NCBI GenBank assembly: GCA_002448445.1
Contig: DJYC01000112.1
Location: 37,973 to 101,972, forward strand
DNA length: 64,000 nt
Reading direction: 5' to 3'
Source: Treponema sp. UBA6988
GTDB lineage: Bacteria > Spirochaetota > Spirochaetia > Treponematales > Treponemataceae
This document shows, in pieces, positions 1-8,970 of this stretch. Position 1 is the first letter of the stretch. Every line of letters starts with the position of its first letter. The notes beneath the pieces were generated by a model that had not been told where the DNA came from, made no database searches, and worked only from the letters and a program-made list of their open reading frames with translations. Position numbers and translations under genes: made by a program.

Positions 1-35
1 ATGGAGCCGAAAGGCGGAACCCCGCAAGCGCCACA
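1..35 (-). repeat. partial multi-hairpin repeat at window edge
   Basis: Read on the minus strand this is GGGGTTCCG, a GCC-TTTC-GGC hairpin, then CTCCAT. It is the left module of the dispersed multi-hairpin repeat described at 42034. The window starts inside the copy, so the other half is not visible. Positions 36-105 show no gene. Confidence 0.6.
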
Positions 36-105
36 CACAATGAGCCTTTGTTAGCAAAAAAAGCGGCAGTCACAAAAGCAACTGCCGCAGAAAAAAATTC
101 TGACC

Positions 106-897
106 TTACTGCAAAACCATTTTGTCGCTGGTTATGGAAGTTTTTCGGATTGCCTTAAAGCGGTTGTTCAGATCTTCCATGGTAAGGCTTTGCTTTTCCG
201 CGCCGCTTATGTCGAGGATTATTTCTCCTGCGTCCATCATAAGGAGACGGTTGCCGTAATTGAGTGCCTGCTGCATGTTGTGGGTTACCATCATTACGGT
301 AAGATTGTACTTGTCTGCAAATTCTTTTGTAAGCTTCATTATGATGTCGGCATTGGTCGGATCAAGGGCAGCAGTATGTTCGTCCAAGAGGAGAATCTGA
401 GGCTTTGACATTACCGCCATTAGCAGGGTGAGTGCCTGTCTTTGGCCGCCGGAAAACTGGTCAACGTTGTCGTTTAGGCGGTCCTCCAGTCCCATGTTCA
501 GCTTTTTTAGTTCTTCCCTAAAATATGCCTGCTTCTTTTTGTTCAGGCTGATTCTAAGTCCTTTCCAGCCTTTTTTGCTGCAAATCATCATGTTGTCCTG
601 GAGCGACATTTTTCCTGCCGTTCCCAAAAGCGGGTTCTGGAAAATGCGGCCAATGAATTTTGCGCGCTTGTATTCAGGTTCGTTGGTTATGTCCTTTGAG
701 TCCAAGGTGATTGTTCCGTGGGAAGGATGCATGTTGCCGGAGATGATGTTGTAGAGGGTAGACTTTCCCGCCCCGTTTGAGCCGATTACAGTGATAAAGT
801 CTCCCTCGTTGATTGTGAGGTTTATGTTTTTGAGAGCCTCGTTCTGGTCAGGAGTTCCAGCGTTAAATGTGATTCCTATGTTTTTAAGCTCTAGCAT
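106..897 (-). CDS. ABC importer ATP-binding protein (TrpX/BMP-type system)
   Basis: The 263-residue cytoplasmic ATPase should power the importer whose permease and binding protein lie just upstream. Visible motifs are Walker A GSNGAGKST (about 39-47), signature FSGGQ (148-152), Walker B ILLLDEHTA with a D-loop ALDP, and the switch His in VMMVTH. The start overlaps the permease stop by 7 nt, which suggests translational coupling. The family pairs with PF04392 binding proteins and PF02653-like permeases. Substrates in relatives are tryptophan, tyrosine or other small organics; the sequence does not say which applies here. Confidence 0.9.
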   Translation of the reverse strand: MLELKNIGITFNAGTPDQNEALKNINLTINEGDFITVIGSNGAGKSTLYNIISGNMHPSHGTITLDSKDITNEPEYKRAKFIGRIFQNPLLGTAGKMSLQDNMMICSKKGWKGLRISLNKKKQAYFREELKKLNMGLEDRLNDNVDQFSGGQRQALTLLMAVMSKPQILLLDEHTAALDPTNADIIMKLTKEFADKYNLTVMMVTHNMQQALNYGNRLLMMDAGEIILDISGAEKQSLTMEDLNNRFKAIRKTSITSDKMVLQ

Positions 898-1778
898 TTT
901 TTGCTCCCCTTCTTGGAAATGATAAGGCAGATGATGATTAAGAGACCCGTGATAAGCTTTAGGTCATTACTTGTAAGTCCAATCACAAAGCCGTAGCTGC
1001 GTCCAAAGTACATGATTCCGCGGTAGATGACAGAACCAATCAATACGCGTAGGGTCTGCATTCCGATTTTGTTGGAGCGGATTATGAATTCACCAAGCAT
1101 TAAGGATGCAAGGCCGCTTACGATAACACCGGTTCCGCTTCCTACATCTGCAAAGCCGTTGTACATTGCGGCAAAGGCACCGGAAAGGGCAGCAAGTCCG
1201 TCGCCCACGCAAACGCCTATGCCACGCACAACCTGCGGATTAACGCCCTGTGAAATTATCATCTGTTCGTTGGCACCGAGCGCACCCATTGTGAGCCCCA
1301 AGTCCGTGTGGTAAAAGATGTCCATGACCCACTTTAGCGCAAGTACAAAGACAACTAGGAAAATGCAGACTCCAACTTCTGCCGGAAGAGAGGGGAAGTG
1401 ACTTTCGCAGAAGGATGTTATTCTGGAAAAAGGCGTTGCAATCTTTAGGAAAGAGACGTTGGCCGTATTTTTCATTATGCGGAGGTTAACGGAATAGAGC
1501 ATTGTCATCATAAGGATTCCAGCAAGCAAATCAGGAATCTTGAGCTTTGTGTAGATTACGGTCGTGCAAAGGCCCGCCAGGACTCCGCCAAGGAAGGCAA
1601 GGCAGAGGGCAAGAAAGGGATTCATTCCAAGCAAGAGGCATGCCGCAAGGATGCAGCCGCCCATTGGAAAGGCACCGTCAACCGTCATGTCGCAAAAGTT
1701 GGTGACACGGTAGGACATAAAAACGCCCAGTACCATGATTCCGTAAATTAAACCTTCAATAATAATACTACAAAACAT
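891..1778 (-). CDS. ABC importer permease (PF02653-like)
   Basis: A 295-residue, highly hydrophobic inner-membrane protein with about eight or nine predicted helices. It has the glycine-rich segments typical of the branched-chain/BMP permease superfamily, for example the region around GALGANEQMIISQG near residue 165, which fits the cytoplasmic coupling loop. It sits between the binding-protein gene and the ATPase gene on the same strand. A strong hairpin with a T-run separates it from the binding-protein gene, so it is probably expressed at a lower level. Only a weak ribosome site (AGGAAC) precedes the ATG. Confidence 0.88.
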   Translation of the reverse strand: MFCSIIIEGLIYGIMVLGVFMSYRVTNFCDMTVDGAFPMGGCILAACLLLGMNPFLALCLAFLGGVLAGLCTTVIYTKLKIPDLLAGILMMTMLYSVNLRIMKNTANVSFLKIATPFSRITSFCESHFPSLPAEVGVCIFLVVFVLALKWVMDIFYHTDLGLTMGALGANEQMIISQGVNPQVVRGIGVCVGDGLAALSGAFAAMYNGFADVGSGTGVIVSGLASLMLGEFIIRSNKIGMQTLRVLIGSVIYRGIMYFGRSYGFVIGLTSNDLKLITGLLIIICLIISKKGSKKC

Positions 1779-1789
1779 ATCCAGTTCCT

Positions 1790-1837
1790 AAAAAAAAGGC
1801 TGTCCGAAGAGTTTTGTTAGCGCTCATTCAGACAGCC
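1790..1837 (-). terminator. intra-operon terminator/attenuator
   Basis: On the minus strand GGCTGTC (1837-1831) pairs with GACAGCC (1804-1798) around a 26-nt loop and is followed by eight T residues. It lies between the binding-protein stop and the permease start. That is the usual place for partial termination that makes binding protein more abundant than membrane parts. Confidence 0.75.
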
Positions 1838-1856
1838 CATTATAGTGACTTTTAAA

Positions 1857-2840
1857 TTATTTTTCTATCAGTTTTCCGTTTTCAAAAATCATATTCGCAG
1901 AGTTCTTTAGATCTTCTGGAATGGAGATTCCGCATGCCTTTGCAACGTCAAGGTCTATGAGCAAGTCTGAATCTGCCGGGTCCGTCATAAAGCGTACCGG
2001 GATTTCAGAAGGCTTTGTTCCTTTCAGGATTTTTACTACGATTTCGCCTGTTGCGCGGCCTGCCTTGTAATAGTTGAATCCGCTTGCCATAAAGATTCCG
2101 CCGTCCTTTGCAGCCGTAACGTCGCCGGAGAAGATTGGCTTCTTTGCCCTGCCGAATACGTCCACCAAAGAAGAAATTGCGCTGAATACGGTGTTGTCCG
2201 TTGTAAGATAGATTCCGTCAACGCGGGTAATGATTGCTTCCGCAGCCTGCTTTACTTCGCTTGACTGGGAGATTGCCTGCGTAACAAGTCCCAAGCCCGC
2301 TTCATTGCAGCCCTGCTTTACAAGCTCAAGGGCAGACACAGAGTTTGCCTCGTTGCTTGTGTAGATGTATCCGAGTGTTTTGATTCCCGTGATTTTTGCA
2401 AAGAGCTTTATGTGCTCAACCGTTGGGATTGCATCGCTCATGCCGGTTACGTTGTTCTTGCCGTGTTCAACGGTGTCAACAAGGCCTGCCCCAACAGGAT
2501 CCGTAACGGTTCCGAATACAACCGGCGTGTCCTTGAGTGTAGTGGAAAGTGCGATTGCTACCGGAGTTGCAATGCCTACAGCAACGTTTACTTTTTTTAC
2601 CTTGAACTGGGAAGCAATCTGGGCGGCGGTGTTTACGTCTCCGTTTGCGTTCTGAAGGTCAAATTCCGCCTTGATTCCGTTTTCGTTAATAACATCGATA
2701 ATGCCCTGTTCGGCAGCATCAAGAGCCGGATGCTGAACGATTTTTGCTATGCCGATTTTTACTTGTGACGGATCACCCTTTTTTGTACAAGATGCAAGGA
2801 CAAGTGATGCTATCATGATTAAGGGAATAATTTTTTTCAT
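1857..2840 (-). CDS. ABC importer substrate-binding lipoprotein (PF04392, TrpX-like)
   Basis: 327 residues. The N-terminus MKKIIPLIMIASLVLASC is a lipoprotein signal with lipobox LASC (Cys18). The mature part has the ABC_sub_bind layout: VKIGIAKIVQHPALD at the start, PVVFGTVTDPVGAGLV near 115-130, GYIYTSNEANS in the second lobe and PIFSGDV near 240. It should capture a small ligand outside the inner membrane for the permease/ATPase downstream. A good Shine-Dalgarno (GAGGTT) precedes the ATG. In streptococci, relatives bind aromatic amino acids; the ligand here is unknown. Confidence 0.9.
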   Translation of the reverse strand: MKKIIPLIMIASLVLASCTKKGDPSQVKIGIAKIVQHPALDAAEQGIIDVINENGIKAEFDLQNANGDVNTAAQIASQFKVKKVNVAVGIATPVAIALSTTLKDTPVVFGTVTDPVGAGLVDTVEHGKNNVTGMSDAIPTVEHIKLFAKITGIKTLGYIYTSNEANSVSALELVKQGCNEAGLGLVTQAISQSSEVKQAAEAIITRVDGIYLTTDNTVFSAISSLVDVFGRAKKPIFSGDVTAAKDGGIFMASGFNYYKAGRATGEIVVKILKGTKPSEIPVRFMTDPADSDLLIDLDVAKACGISIPEDLKNSANMIFENGKLIEK

Positions 2841-2895
2841 AAAAAACCTCTATATTATTTTTTGCAAGTTTCTATTAGTAGTAACACCGAGATAT

Positions 2896-2924
2896 AATAT
2901 ATGCTTTTTGAACATTATTGTCAA
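2896..2924 (-). promoter_or_regulatory. promoter of the TrpX-type ABC operon
   Basis: Minus strand TTGACA (2924-2919), 17-nt spacer, TATATT (2901-2896). It gives a leader of roughly 50 nt that includes the GAGGTT ribosome site of the binding-protein gene. Confidence 0.7.
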
Positions 2925-3020
2925 CAGGAGTGCTGGGGTATTGACCACTCCGCGCGAATAAAGCGGGACTTTGCTTCGGAAAGTTTTAAGGCATAATTCA
3001 AGGCATTCCCCATAGCTCTA

Positions 3021-4412
3021 TTATTTTTTTGCCGCCAGGTTCACAAGCCATTTTTCCTTTTTGAGCCACCATGTAGCTATGGCAATCTTAGGGAATTCCA
3101 CCGCCTTGATTATTGTATACATCACAACAGGCCCTATGCTGGTAAGCTTTGCCATGATGACAATGCCCGGTATTACAACGAATACGTTTGAAATTCCGTC
3201 GACCAGCATTCCCATCATAGTGTCACCACCCGCACGGCTAACGCTGAACTGTCCGTTTATGTAGACCCAGGCCGGCATGTAGAGTGCCATTACAAAGACC
3301 ATGCTCTTGCAAATACCCTGCGCTTCTGGGCTCAAGCGCCTAAAGACGAGCGGGACAAGCAGAATCGTTACAAGCCCCACGCCTGTCATCATAAGGCCAA
3401 AGATGTTCGCCCCGTTCAAAAGCCAGACCTTCTGCTTCCTTGCAAGATCAAGATCCCCACGGCCAAGACTTTTCCCAACGATTACACCTGTAGAAGTTAT
3501 GATTCCGCTGAACGCAACAAAGAAAAGGTTTGCAATTGCAAAACTCGCGCTCATTCCGGATACGACCTCCGAGCCTCCGCGACCATTGTAGAGAGCCGCA
3601 GACACGGTTTCCGCCACCGCCCAAAGCATCTCAGAGCAGGAAGACATGGCGGCACGGGCACAAATCTCCCTGTAAAGCCTAAAATTCACGCGGAACATGT
3701 CATATATGCGGATTGCAAAGGGAGGCTTCCTTACGGCAACATAGGCCACAAAAACCACCATTTCCACCGACCGGGCAATGACCGTAGCGATTGCGGCACC
3801 CCTAACTTCAAGGCGCGGCGCACCCAGGTTCCCGTAGATGAAGACCCAGTTAAAAAATGTGTTGACAAGCGTTGCAACAATGGATATGACGAGAGGAGCC
3901 TTAACACTGCCGATTTCCCTAAGCGAAGAGGCTATTACGGTTGCAACTACAACGGGAATGCCGGTAAAGGCAATAATCCAAAGGTACTGCTGCCCCTGGT
4001 CCAGAATAACATCCGCCTGTGTGTTCCCCCTGACCATAAAGGACAAAACCTTGCGGGGAAAAGCCATGCATGCAAACATAAAAATTCCCGCAATAAAAAG
4101 GCCAACCCAAAGCTTAAAGCAAAAGGATTGCCTCATCCCCTCCCTGTCCTCCGCACCTGAAAACTGGGTCATGAAAATTCCCGCCGCAGTGCAGACCGTA
4201 GTCAGGAACACGATAAAGAGAAAGATGATTTGCCCGGAAATGTTCACGCCGGACATCTTTACGTCGCCAAGCCCGGAGACCATAAAGTTGTCAATCAGCG
4301 AAACAAGGTTCTGCACCAAAAGCTGCGCCATCACAGGAAGGGCAATCTTAAGGGCAGAAGAATAAAATGCCGCACTTCCAAAGCGGTTTGAGATAGACTT
4401 CCTTAAATTCAT
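3021..4412 (-). CDS. MATE family multidrug/Na+ antiporter
   Basis: 463-residue polytopic protein of the usual MATE length with two six-helix halves. Typical signatures are ALPVMAQLLVQNLVSLIDNFMV (residues 24-45, first helix region) and GSVKAPLVISIVATLVNTFFNW in the first half. It should export cationic compounds using an ion gradient. It lies 26 nt downstream of the flavodiiron gene on the same strand and may be co-transcribed. It is one of three different MATE genes in this window. Substrate cannot be inferred. Confidence 0.9.
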   Translation of the reverse strand: MNLRKSISNRFGSAAFYSSALKIALPVMAQLLVQNLVSLIDNFMVSGLGDVKMSGVNISGQIIFLFIVFLTTVCTAAGIFMTQFSGAEDREGMRQSFCFKLWVGLFIAGIFMFACMAFPRKVLSFMVRGNTQADVILDQGQQYLWIIAFTGIPVVVATVIASSLREIGSVKAPLVISIVATLVNTFFNWVFIYGNLGAPRLEVRGAAIATVIARSVEMVVFVAYVAVRKPPFAIRIYDMFRVNFRLYREICARAAMSSCSEMLWAVAETVSAALYNGRGGSEVVSGMSASFAIANLFFVAFSGIITSTGVIVGKSLGRGDLDLARKQKVWLLNGANIFGLMMTGVGLVTILLVPLVFRRLSPEAQGICKSMVFVMALYMPAWVYINGQFSVSRAGGDTMMGMLVDGISNVFVVIPGIVIMAKLTSIGPVVMYTIIKAVEFPKIAIATWWLKKEKWLVNLAAKK

Positions 4413-4438
4413 TAAAAAAACAATCCTAAAAAAAACTC

Positions 4439-5599
4439 TTAGCCGAGAAGTTCCCCGGCCAACTTTTCCAATGCGTCAAAATCCGCATCCTTCATAGAAA
4501 TCTTGATGGAAACCTTGGTCTGTGCAAAAGTAATGTCCTTGCAGGGTTCAAGCAAGGCGGCCATAGTTTTTGCAGCGGCAGGATTCCAGCTGGAATTTTC
4601 CACGAATGCCACCTTGCGCTTCTGGTAGTTGCGCTCCACCAAATGTTGGATGAATTCCCTCATGGCAGGGAAAACCCCTCCGCAGTAAGTCGTAGAAGCA
4701 AGAACAAGCTTTCCGTACCTAAAGGCATCCTCAACGCACTCGTATATGTCCTCGCGGGCAAGGTCAAAGACAGCAACCTTTGGACAGCCCTTTTCCTTTA
4801 GAATCTCCGCAAGCTTTTGGGCAGCCTCCCTCGTGTGGCCGTAAACCGAAGTATAGGCAAGAGCAACCCCCTCGCTTTCCACACCGTAGCTTGACCATAT
4901 ATCGTAAAGGCCAATGTAGTGGGACAAATCCCCTTCAAGAACAGGCCCATGCAGGGGGCAGATGGTCTTAACGTCCAGGGCGGCAACCTTCTTTAGCAGG
5001 GTCTGAACCGCGCTGCCAAATTTTCCCACAATGCCAAAATAGTAGCGCCGGGCCTCGCAGTCCCAGCCCTCAGGGTCATCGTAGTCAAGGGCACCAAATT
5101 TTCCAAAGGCATCCGCAGAAAAAAGAATCTTGTCCTCTGCATCGTAGGTCATGACAACTTCCGGCCAGTGCACGTTGGGGGCAGAAATAAAGCTTAGCTT
5201 CCTCGCACCAAGGTCAAGGACGCTTCCATCGGAAACCACAAGCTGCCTGTCAGCAAAATCCGTCCCGAACATATTCTTCATCATGGAAAAGGCAACTTTG
5301 GACGCAACAATCTTTGCCCCCGGATATTTCTCCGCAAAGGCCATCACATTAGCAGAATGATCCATCTCCATGTGCTGGACAACAAGATAGTCAGGCTTTC
5401 TTCCACCAAGAAGGGCATCTATATTGCCAAGCCACTGTCCGCCAAAATTTGCGTCAACACTATCCATAACGCAAACCTTATCGTCAAGAATCACATAAGA
5501 GTTATAGGCCATCCCACCGGGAACCTCAAACTGCCCCTCAAACAAATCAATGTCGTGGTCGTCAACTCCAACATACTTAACCGCATCGCAAATCGTCAT
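4439..5599 (-). CDS. flavodiiron protein (FprA-type O2/NO reductase)
   Basis: 386 residues from the ATG at 5599, which has Shine-Dalgarno GGGAGGAAG; an upstream in-frame start lacks one. The N-terminal metallo-beta-lactamase-like domain keeps all diiron ligands: HMEMDH (H76, E78, D80, H81), H144 in PNVHWPE, D163 in FSADAFG and H217 in PLHGP. From about residue 240 a flavodoxin domain follows with FMN loop YTSVYGHTREAA. Such proteins reduce oxygen or NO to harmless products in the cytoplasm of anaerobes, which fits a host-associated Treponema. No rubredoxin gene is adjacent. Confidence 0.93.
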   Translation of the reverse strand: MTICDAVKYVGVDDHDIDLFEGQFEVPGGMAYNSYVILDDKVCVMDSVDANFGGQWLGNIDALLGGRKPDYLVVQHMEMDHSANVMAFAEKYPGAKIVASKVAFSMMKNMFGTDFADRQLVVSDGSVLDLGARKLSFISAPNVHWPEVVMTYDAEDKILFSADAFGKFGALDYDDPEGWDCEARRYYFGIVGKFGSAVQTLLKKVAALDVKTICPLHGPVLEGDLSHYIGLYDIWSSYGVESEGVALAYTSVYGHTREAAQKLAEILKEKGCPKVAVFDLAREDIYECVEDAFRYGKLVLASTTYCGGVFPAMREFIQHLVERNYQKRKVAFVENSSWNPAAAKTMAALLEPCKDITFAQTKVSIKISMKDADFDALEKLAGELLG

Positions 5600-5734
5600 G
5601 GTCTTCCTCCCAAAATAAGCATGACATATTCTAGCGTGAATAAAAAAAACTTTCAAATGGAGTTAGGTGTATGGACGGTAGCCTTTCTGGCTCTACCAGA
5701 AGGACCCTGGCTAACTCGACTGCCATGCCCTTGC

Positions 5735-5832
5735 GTCACCGCCCTTGCGTGGTTCCGCGGGTCCCTGCCCGCTACATTACTCCACTTCGTTACGCAACCC
5801 GCCTCCGGCGGGCCACTCCACGGCGGCGTAGC
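5735..5832 (+). repeat. multi-hairpin repeat copy
   Basis: Contains GGTTCC, hairpin GCGGG-TCCCT-GCCCGC, linker CTACATT, hairpin CCCGCC-TCC-GGCGGG, then a CACTCC linker and GGCGTAGC end. The two stems are perfect. Same module order as the copy at 42034 but with different stem sequences. It fills most of the gap between convergent-side ends of the flavodiiron and rhomboid genes. Confidence 0.75.
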
Positions 5833-5838
5833 ATTATC

Positions 5839-6615
5839 CTAAAGGCTTATCGTACCGATTACAGTCTCATCGCCAGCAGACGACTTACGCGCTTTTTCCG
5901 CCTTTCCCAAAAGGGAATGCTTCTTAGGAGATTCCGCCTCAAACTCGGTGTCGTCAAAGTTCTTTCTGGGGGCAGCGCGCTTTTTTGGCGAGACAAGGAA
6001 ACCAAAGAGGCTTCCGCAGATTCCGCCGGCAAGGCTTATGAATGTTACTGCATTCTTTTTCATAAAAAGAAGGAATCCGTTACCGGAAGAAGAAAGCCGC
6101 ACGTCACTACCGCTGTAGACAGAGTAAAGCTGGTATATAATATAGAAGGAAAACACAAGAATCCAGGAAATTCTTATGCGCTTCTTTGCAAGGTCTGTCA
6201 TTCCCGTAAGGAAAATCATCGTGAATATTGCGCAGGATGCACCAAAGACAGGGGACGGGGAAAGGCAAGCGTTAAGAACACCGGTAACCAGGGACGAGAC
6301 CGCAAGCATAAGGGCAAAAACCGGGGAACCGTAACGCTCCTCTAGTTCAGGGCCAAGCAAAAGGACAAAGAGGGAATTCACAAAGGCAGGAGTCCAGGAA
6401 GAAGAGCCGAACACGTGCAAAAGAAGCTTTATGTAGTCCGCCCCGGAAGAAAAATTAAAGCTGGGACTGCTAAGCTTTCCGCCCGGGCAGGTGAGGATGG
6501 AGGCAAGCAGCTTTCCATTGAGTGCAAATGAGTCAAGTGCAAATGCCAAAAGCAAAAGCAAGGCAAGACAAACCGTAACAGGAGAGTCATTATCAATTTT
6601 AAATTTCTTAGCCAT
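5839..6615 (-). CDS. rhomboid-family membrane protein, probably proteolytically inactive
   Basis: 258 residues with about six membrane helices and a charged cytoplasmic tail from residue 210. The rhomboid fold is indicated by LLHVFGSSSW (65-74), the FVN...LLLGPELEERYGS block (78-97) and GASC (125-128) in place of the GxSG nucleophile motif. Ser127 is present, but the catalytic His of the last helix aligns with Ser194 (ISLAGGICG), and the His of the HxxxN oxyanion motif is Pro76. By family knowledge a rhomboid without the His cannot cleave, so it may be a pseudoprotease that binds membrane proteins. Start ATG has AAGGAATGT upstream. Confidence 0.7.
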   Translation of the reverse strand: MAKKFKIDNDSPVTVCLALLLLLAFALDSFALNGKLLASILTCPGGKLSSPSFNFSSGADYIKLLLHVFGSSSWTPAFVNSLFVLLLGPELEERYGSPVFALMLAVSSLVTGVLNACLSPSPVFGASCAIFTMIFLTGMTDLAKKRIRISWILVFSFYIIYQLYSVYSGSDVRLSSSGNGFLLFMKKNAVTFISLAGGICGSLFGFLVSPKKRAAPRKNFDDTEFEAESPKKHSLLGKAEKARKSSAGDETVIGTISL

Positions 6616-6713
6616 ACATTCCTTATCGGATATTCCGCCGCAAATAAAAAGCCAACTTGACCAAGACGCATTTTTACAGGTATATTTAAATCTGCCACAA
6701 AAAAGGAGGAATC

Positions 6714-7376
6714 ATGAAAAAATTTCTAAAAAAAGCTCTGCTACTGGCATTTTTTCTCTTGGCATCCTCAAGCACATTTGCAGACGACTTCAACGGAGAC
6801 ATACAACTTGTTCTTGGACACGAAAAGCAATACATGACCATTGATGACGGAGCCTTCAGATGGAAGTCCAACAACTTTGACATTGGCCTAAAGAATGCAG
6901 GCTTTTACGAACTGGCAAGTTTCTTTGGACTTGGTTACATGCTCGGCTGCGACCTTACCATAGGCAAAAGCATCTATGCCGAAAACTCAAGGACCCATGA
7001 CGATTTTGACTTCCTGCTGGGATTCGACACATTCCTGGGCCCAGCAATATCGATAAAAATCCCCCAGGTGCTTACCCTACAGGGCGGAATAGGATTTGCA
7101 TGGCAGTACATGGCAATGTTCGGCGACATCGATGCAGAGGGTCTTATAAGAAAGAGCGTAGACTACAACATATACGAAAAGAGCTCGGGCTTTGGATTTG
7201 ACATTCAGGCAAAGCTCTTCCCCATTTCTCCCCTAAGCGCTGTCTTTGGGCTCAAGGGCATATTCACAGGAAACACAAAATACAGGCTCAGCATAGACGG
7301 CCACAGCGACACCATAGACGATGACATAGACCTCACCTGCTTCAAATTCTATGCGGGTGGATCCTTAAACTTTTAG
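6714..7376 (+). CDS. exported outer-membrane beta-barrel-like protein
   Basis: 220 residues preceded by a strong Shine-Dalgarno (GGAGGA). MKKFLKKALLLAFFLLASS followed by STFA is a classical signal peptide with cleavage near residue 24. The mature protein alternates polar and hydrophobic residues, contains glycine-aromatic pairs and ends in Phe (GGSLNF), the terminal signature of outer-membrane barrels. Eight to ten strands would fit. No specific family is recognised. Seven or so nucleotides separate it from the next gene, so the pair may be one transcript. Confidence 0.75.
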   Translation: MKKFLKKALLLAFFLLASSSTFADDFNGDIQLVLGHEKQYMTIDDGAFRWKSNNFDIGLKNAGFYELASFFGLGYMLGCDLTIGKSIYAENSRTHDDFDFLLGFDTFLGPAISIKIPQVLTLQGGIGFAWQYMAMFGDIDAEGLIRKSVDYNIYEKSSGFGFDIQAKLFPISPLSAVFGLKGIFTGNTKYRLSIDGHSDTIDDDIDLTCFKFYAGGSLNF

Positions 7377-7386
7377 AAAGCAGATT

Positions 7387-8229
7387 ATGAACAATACTGA
7401 ATTTTTGCGCAATGAGATTTTTTTACGCTACGGTAACATAAAAAGGGCAAGGGGAAATTTCCTTTATACGGAAAAGGGAGTCCGCCTTACCGACTTGTAC
7501 CGCGAGGGCGGAAGGGCAATTCTTGGCTGGGGCTCGGAAGGAAGCGGGGCATTTACTGTTTTTAAGGATGTCCTGCAACGCGGGCTAACAGGAAGCTTTT
7601 CTACGGCTATGACTTACCGCTTGCAAAAGGCCATCAGCGAGCTTCTCTTTAGCGAAAGAAAGATTTTTGTTTTTGCATCCCGGCAAGATGCCCTGCTTGG
7701 CGCGCAAAAATTCAGTACGGACATTTCTTTTTACAAGCCCTGGGCTTTGGCTAAAGATTCGTCTGCGGTTGACTTTTCTGCTACAGACTGCGTGATTGTT
7801 GAAGCCCCCTTTCCCTGGGCCGGAGAGACGGAATTGCTGGCTGTAAAAGAAGGACTTTTGGCAAATGGAGCACCTTCTGGGGAAGGTCATTCTGTGGAAG
7901 AGCCTGCTGAACTTAACGGCTTACGCACAATATACCTTGCCCCTGCAATGGAAGCTGCCCTGGCCCGCTCAATCTACGACCTGATTGCGGCTATTCAAAG
8001 CTACAGCGAAAAGGACTTTTTTATCTACGACAAATACATTGCCCCATACTGGATTCGCAAAGGCCCCTACCTCTTTCCAAAGGTGGCAAAGGAAAAATAC
8101 GATGACTTTGTAAAATTCTGCCTTGACTGCCAGCTTGTGCCCCCGCCTGCATACGAACAAAACGGAATTGTGCCATTCAAGGCGGACAAGGGCGTGTTTG
8201 CAAAGCTTAGCAAAAGCAACTTCTCCTAA
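7387..8229 (+). CDS. hypothetical protein with similarity to the start of class III aminotransferases
   Basis: 280 residues, cytoplasmic. The opening stretch (residues 20-50) with RARGNFLYTEKGVRLTDLY and GGRAILGWG resembles the N-terminal RGxGxYLYDxxGxxYLD region of class III PLP aminotransferases. The large PLP domain with the Schiff-base Lys is absent and the protein is much shorter than the roughly 430 residues of that family. It may be a degenerate or minimised aminotransferase relative of unknown function. No clear Shine-Dalgarno is seen before the ATG. Confidence 0.5.
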   Translation: MNNTEFLRNEIFLRYGNIKRARGNFLYTEKGVRLTDLYREGGRAILGWGSEGSGAFTVFKDVLQRGLTGSFSTAMTYRLQKAISELLFSERKIFVFASRQDALLGAQKFSTDISFYKPWALAKDSSAVDFSATDCVIVEAPFPWAGETELLAVKEGLLANGAPSGEGHSVEEPAELNGLRTIYLAPAMEAALARSIYDLIAAIQSYSEKDFFIYDKYIAPYWIRKGPYLFPKVAKEKYDDFVKFCLDCQLVPPPAYEQNGIVPFKADKGVFAKLSKSNFS

Positions 8230-8260
8230 AAAAATTCAGATTTAGGATTTACAGCCCCTG

Positions 8261-8296
8261 TGGTTCGACAAGCTCACCAACCAGTTCAGGGTGACG
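8261..8296 (+). repeat. TTCGACAAGCTCA-type intergenic repeat
   Basis: TGGTTCGACAAGCTCACCAA followed by CAGTTCAGGGTGACG. The same core recurs at 8971-9065, 31409-31428, 46396-46420 and 48165-48530. Short repeats with this core are seen between genes in many unrelated bacteria; their role is unknown. Confidence 0.6.
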
Positions 8297-8403
8297 CAAA
8301 TCGCATTTCCCTAAATTCGATTTTTACTTTGCCGATAAAATATGTAGGCAGGCAATTTTCCTGGGTGGAGGTTGCCCGATGATATATTTGGGAGGACGGC
8401 TCT

Positions 8404-8697
8404 ATGGCGCAGTCAGAATTGATTCTTTACTTGCTTAAGCTAATTCTGGGAGGGCTGACTGCGTTTTTAGCCGTGCTTTTGTGGAGCAAAACCCGCGATT
8501 CCGCATGGATGAGCCTTGTTGCAGGAACAGTAATAGGCTACGCAGGCATTGTCTACAACTTGCTTTTGGACTTTGGTTTTGTCTTTACAGTCGATTTTGT
8601 TGTCTTTGGAATCCCCATTACAAGCCTTTTGTTTACGGTAATTCCCCTTCTTTTCTTTATCCTTGCATTTTCCCTTATGCTAAGGCGCTTGCTCTAG
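8404..8697 (+). CDS. small integral membrane protein
   Basis: 97 residues with three predicted helices (about 7-25, 35-57 and 70-92) and very few charged residues. The ATG follows a strong ribosome site (GGGAGGACGG). No family is recognised. Genes on both sides are separated by repeats, so it is probably monocistronic. Confidence 0.65.
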   Translation: MAQSELILYLLKLILGGLTAFLAVLLWSKTRDSAWMSLVAGTVIGYAGIVYNLLLDFGFVFTVDFVVFGIPITSLLFTVIPLLFFILAFSLMLRRLL

Positions 8698-8792
8698 GCT
8701 ATTGCCCAAACGCTTGCCCACAAGCCTGTCTCTTTAGCAGAGGCGTAGCCAAAAAATCTGTTATGAAAAGAAACTTTCTCTTTTACACGACC

Positions 8793-8958
8793 AGCCCTAC
8801 CCCCGATGGGAAGGATAGTTGGTTAAAAATTGCATCCATGCAATTTTTAACCAGTAGTTTTCCTGCGGAAAACTACCAAATCTCTTTTGCTACGAAGCAA
8901 CGCGCCCTCCATGGCGCTGCTTGTTTACAGCCGGAACCCTGGAAAGCGGGTTAGCAAT
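8793..8958 (-). repeat. multi-hairpin repeat copy
   Basis: Read on the minus strand it has hairpin GCGCC..GGCGC, a GTAGTTTTCC/GGAAAACTAC stem-loop, a long GGTTAAAAATTGCATGGATG-type stem whose two 13-14 nt arms are complementary, and an end GGGGGTAGGGCT. These match modules 3, 4 and 5 of the copies at 42034 and 62147 with other stem sequences. Confidence 0.7.
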
Positions 8959-8970
8959 TGCAAGCAGGTC

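Noticed and set aside
5671..6345. 224-residue open frame on the plus strand
   Set aside because: It lies mostly antisense to the rhomboid gene and begins in repeat sequence; no ribosome site and no family pattern.
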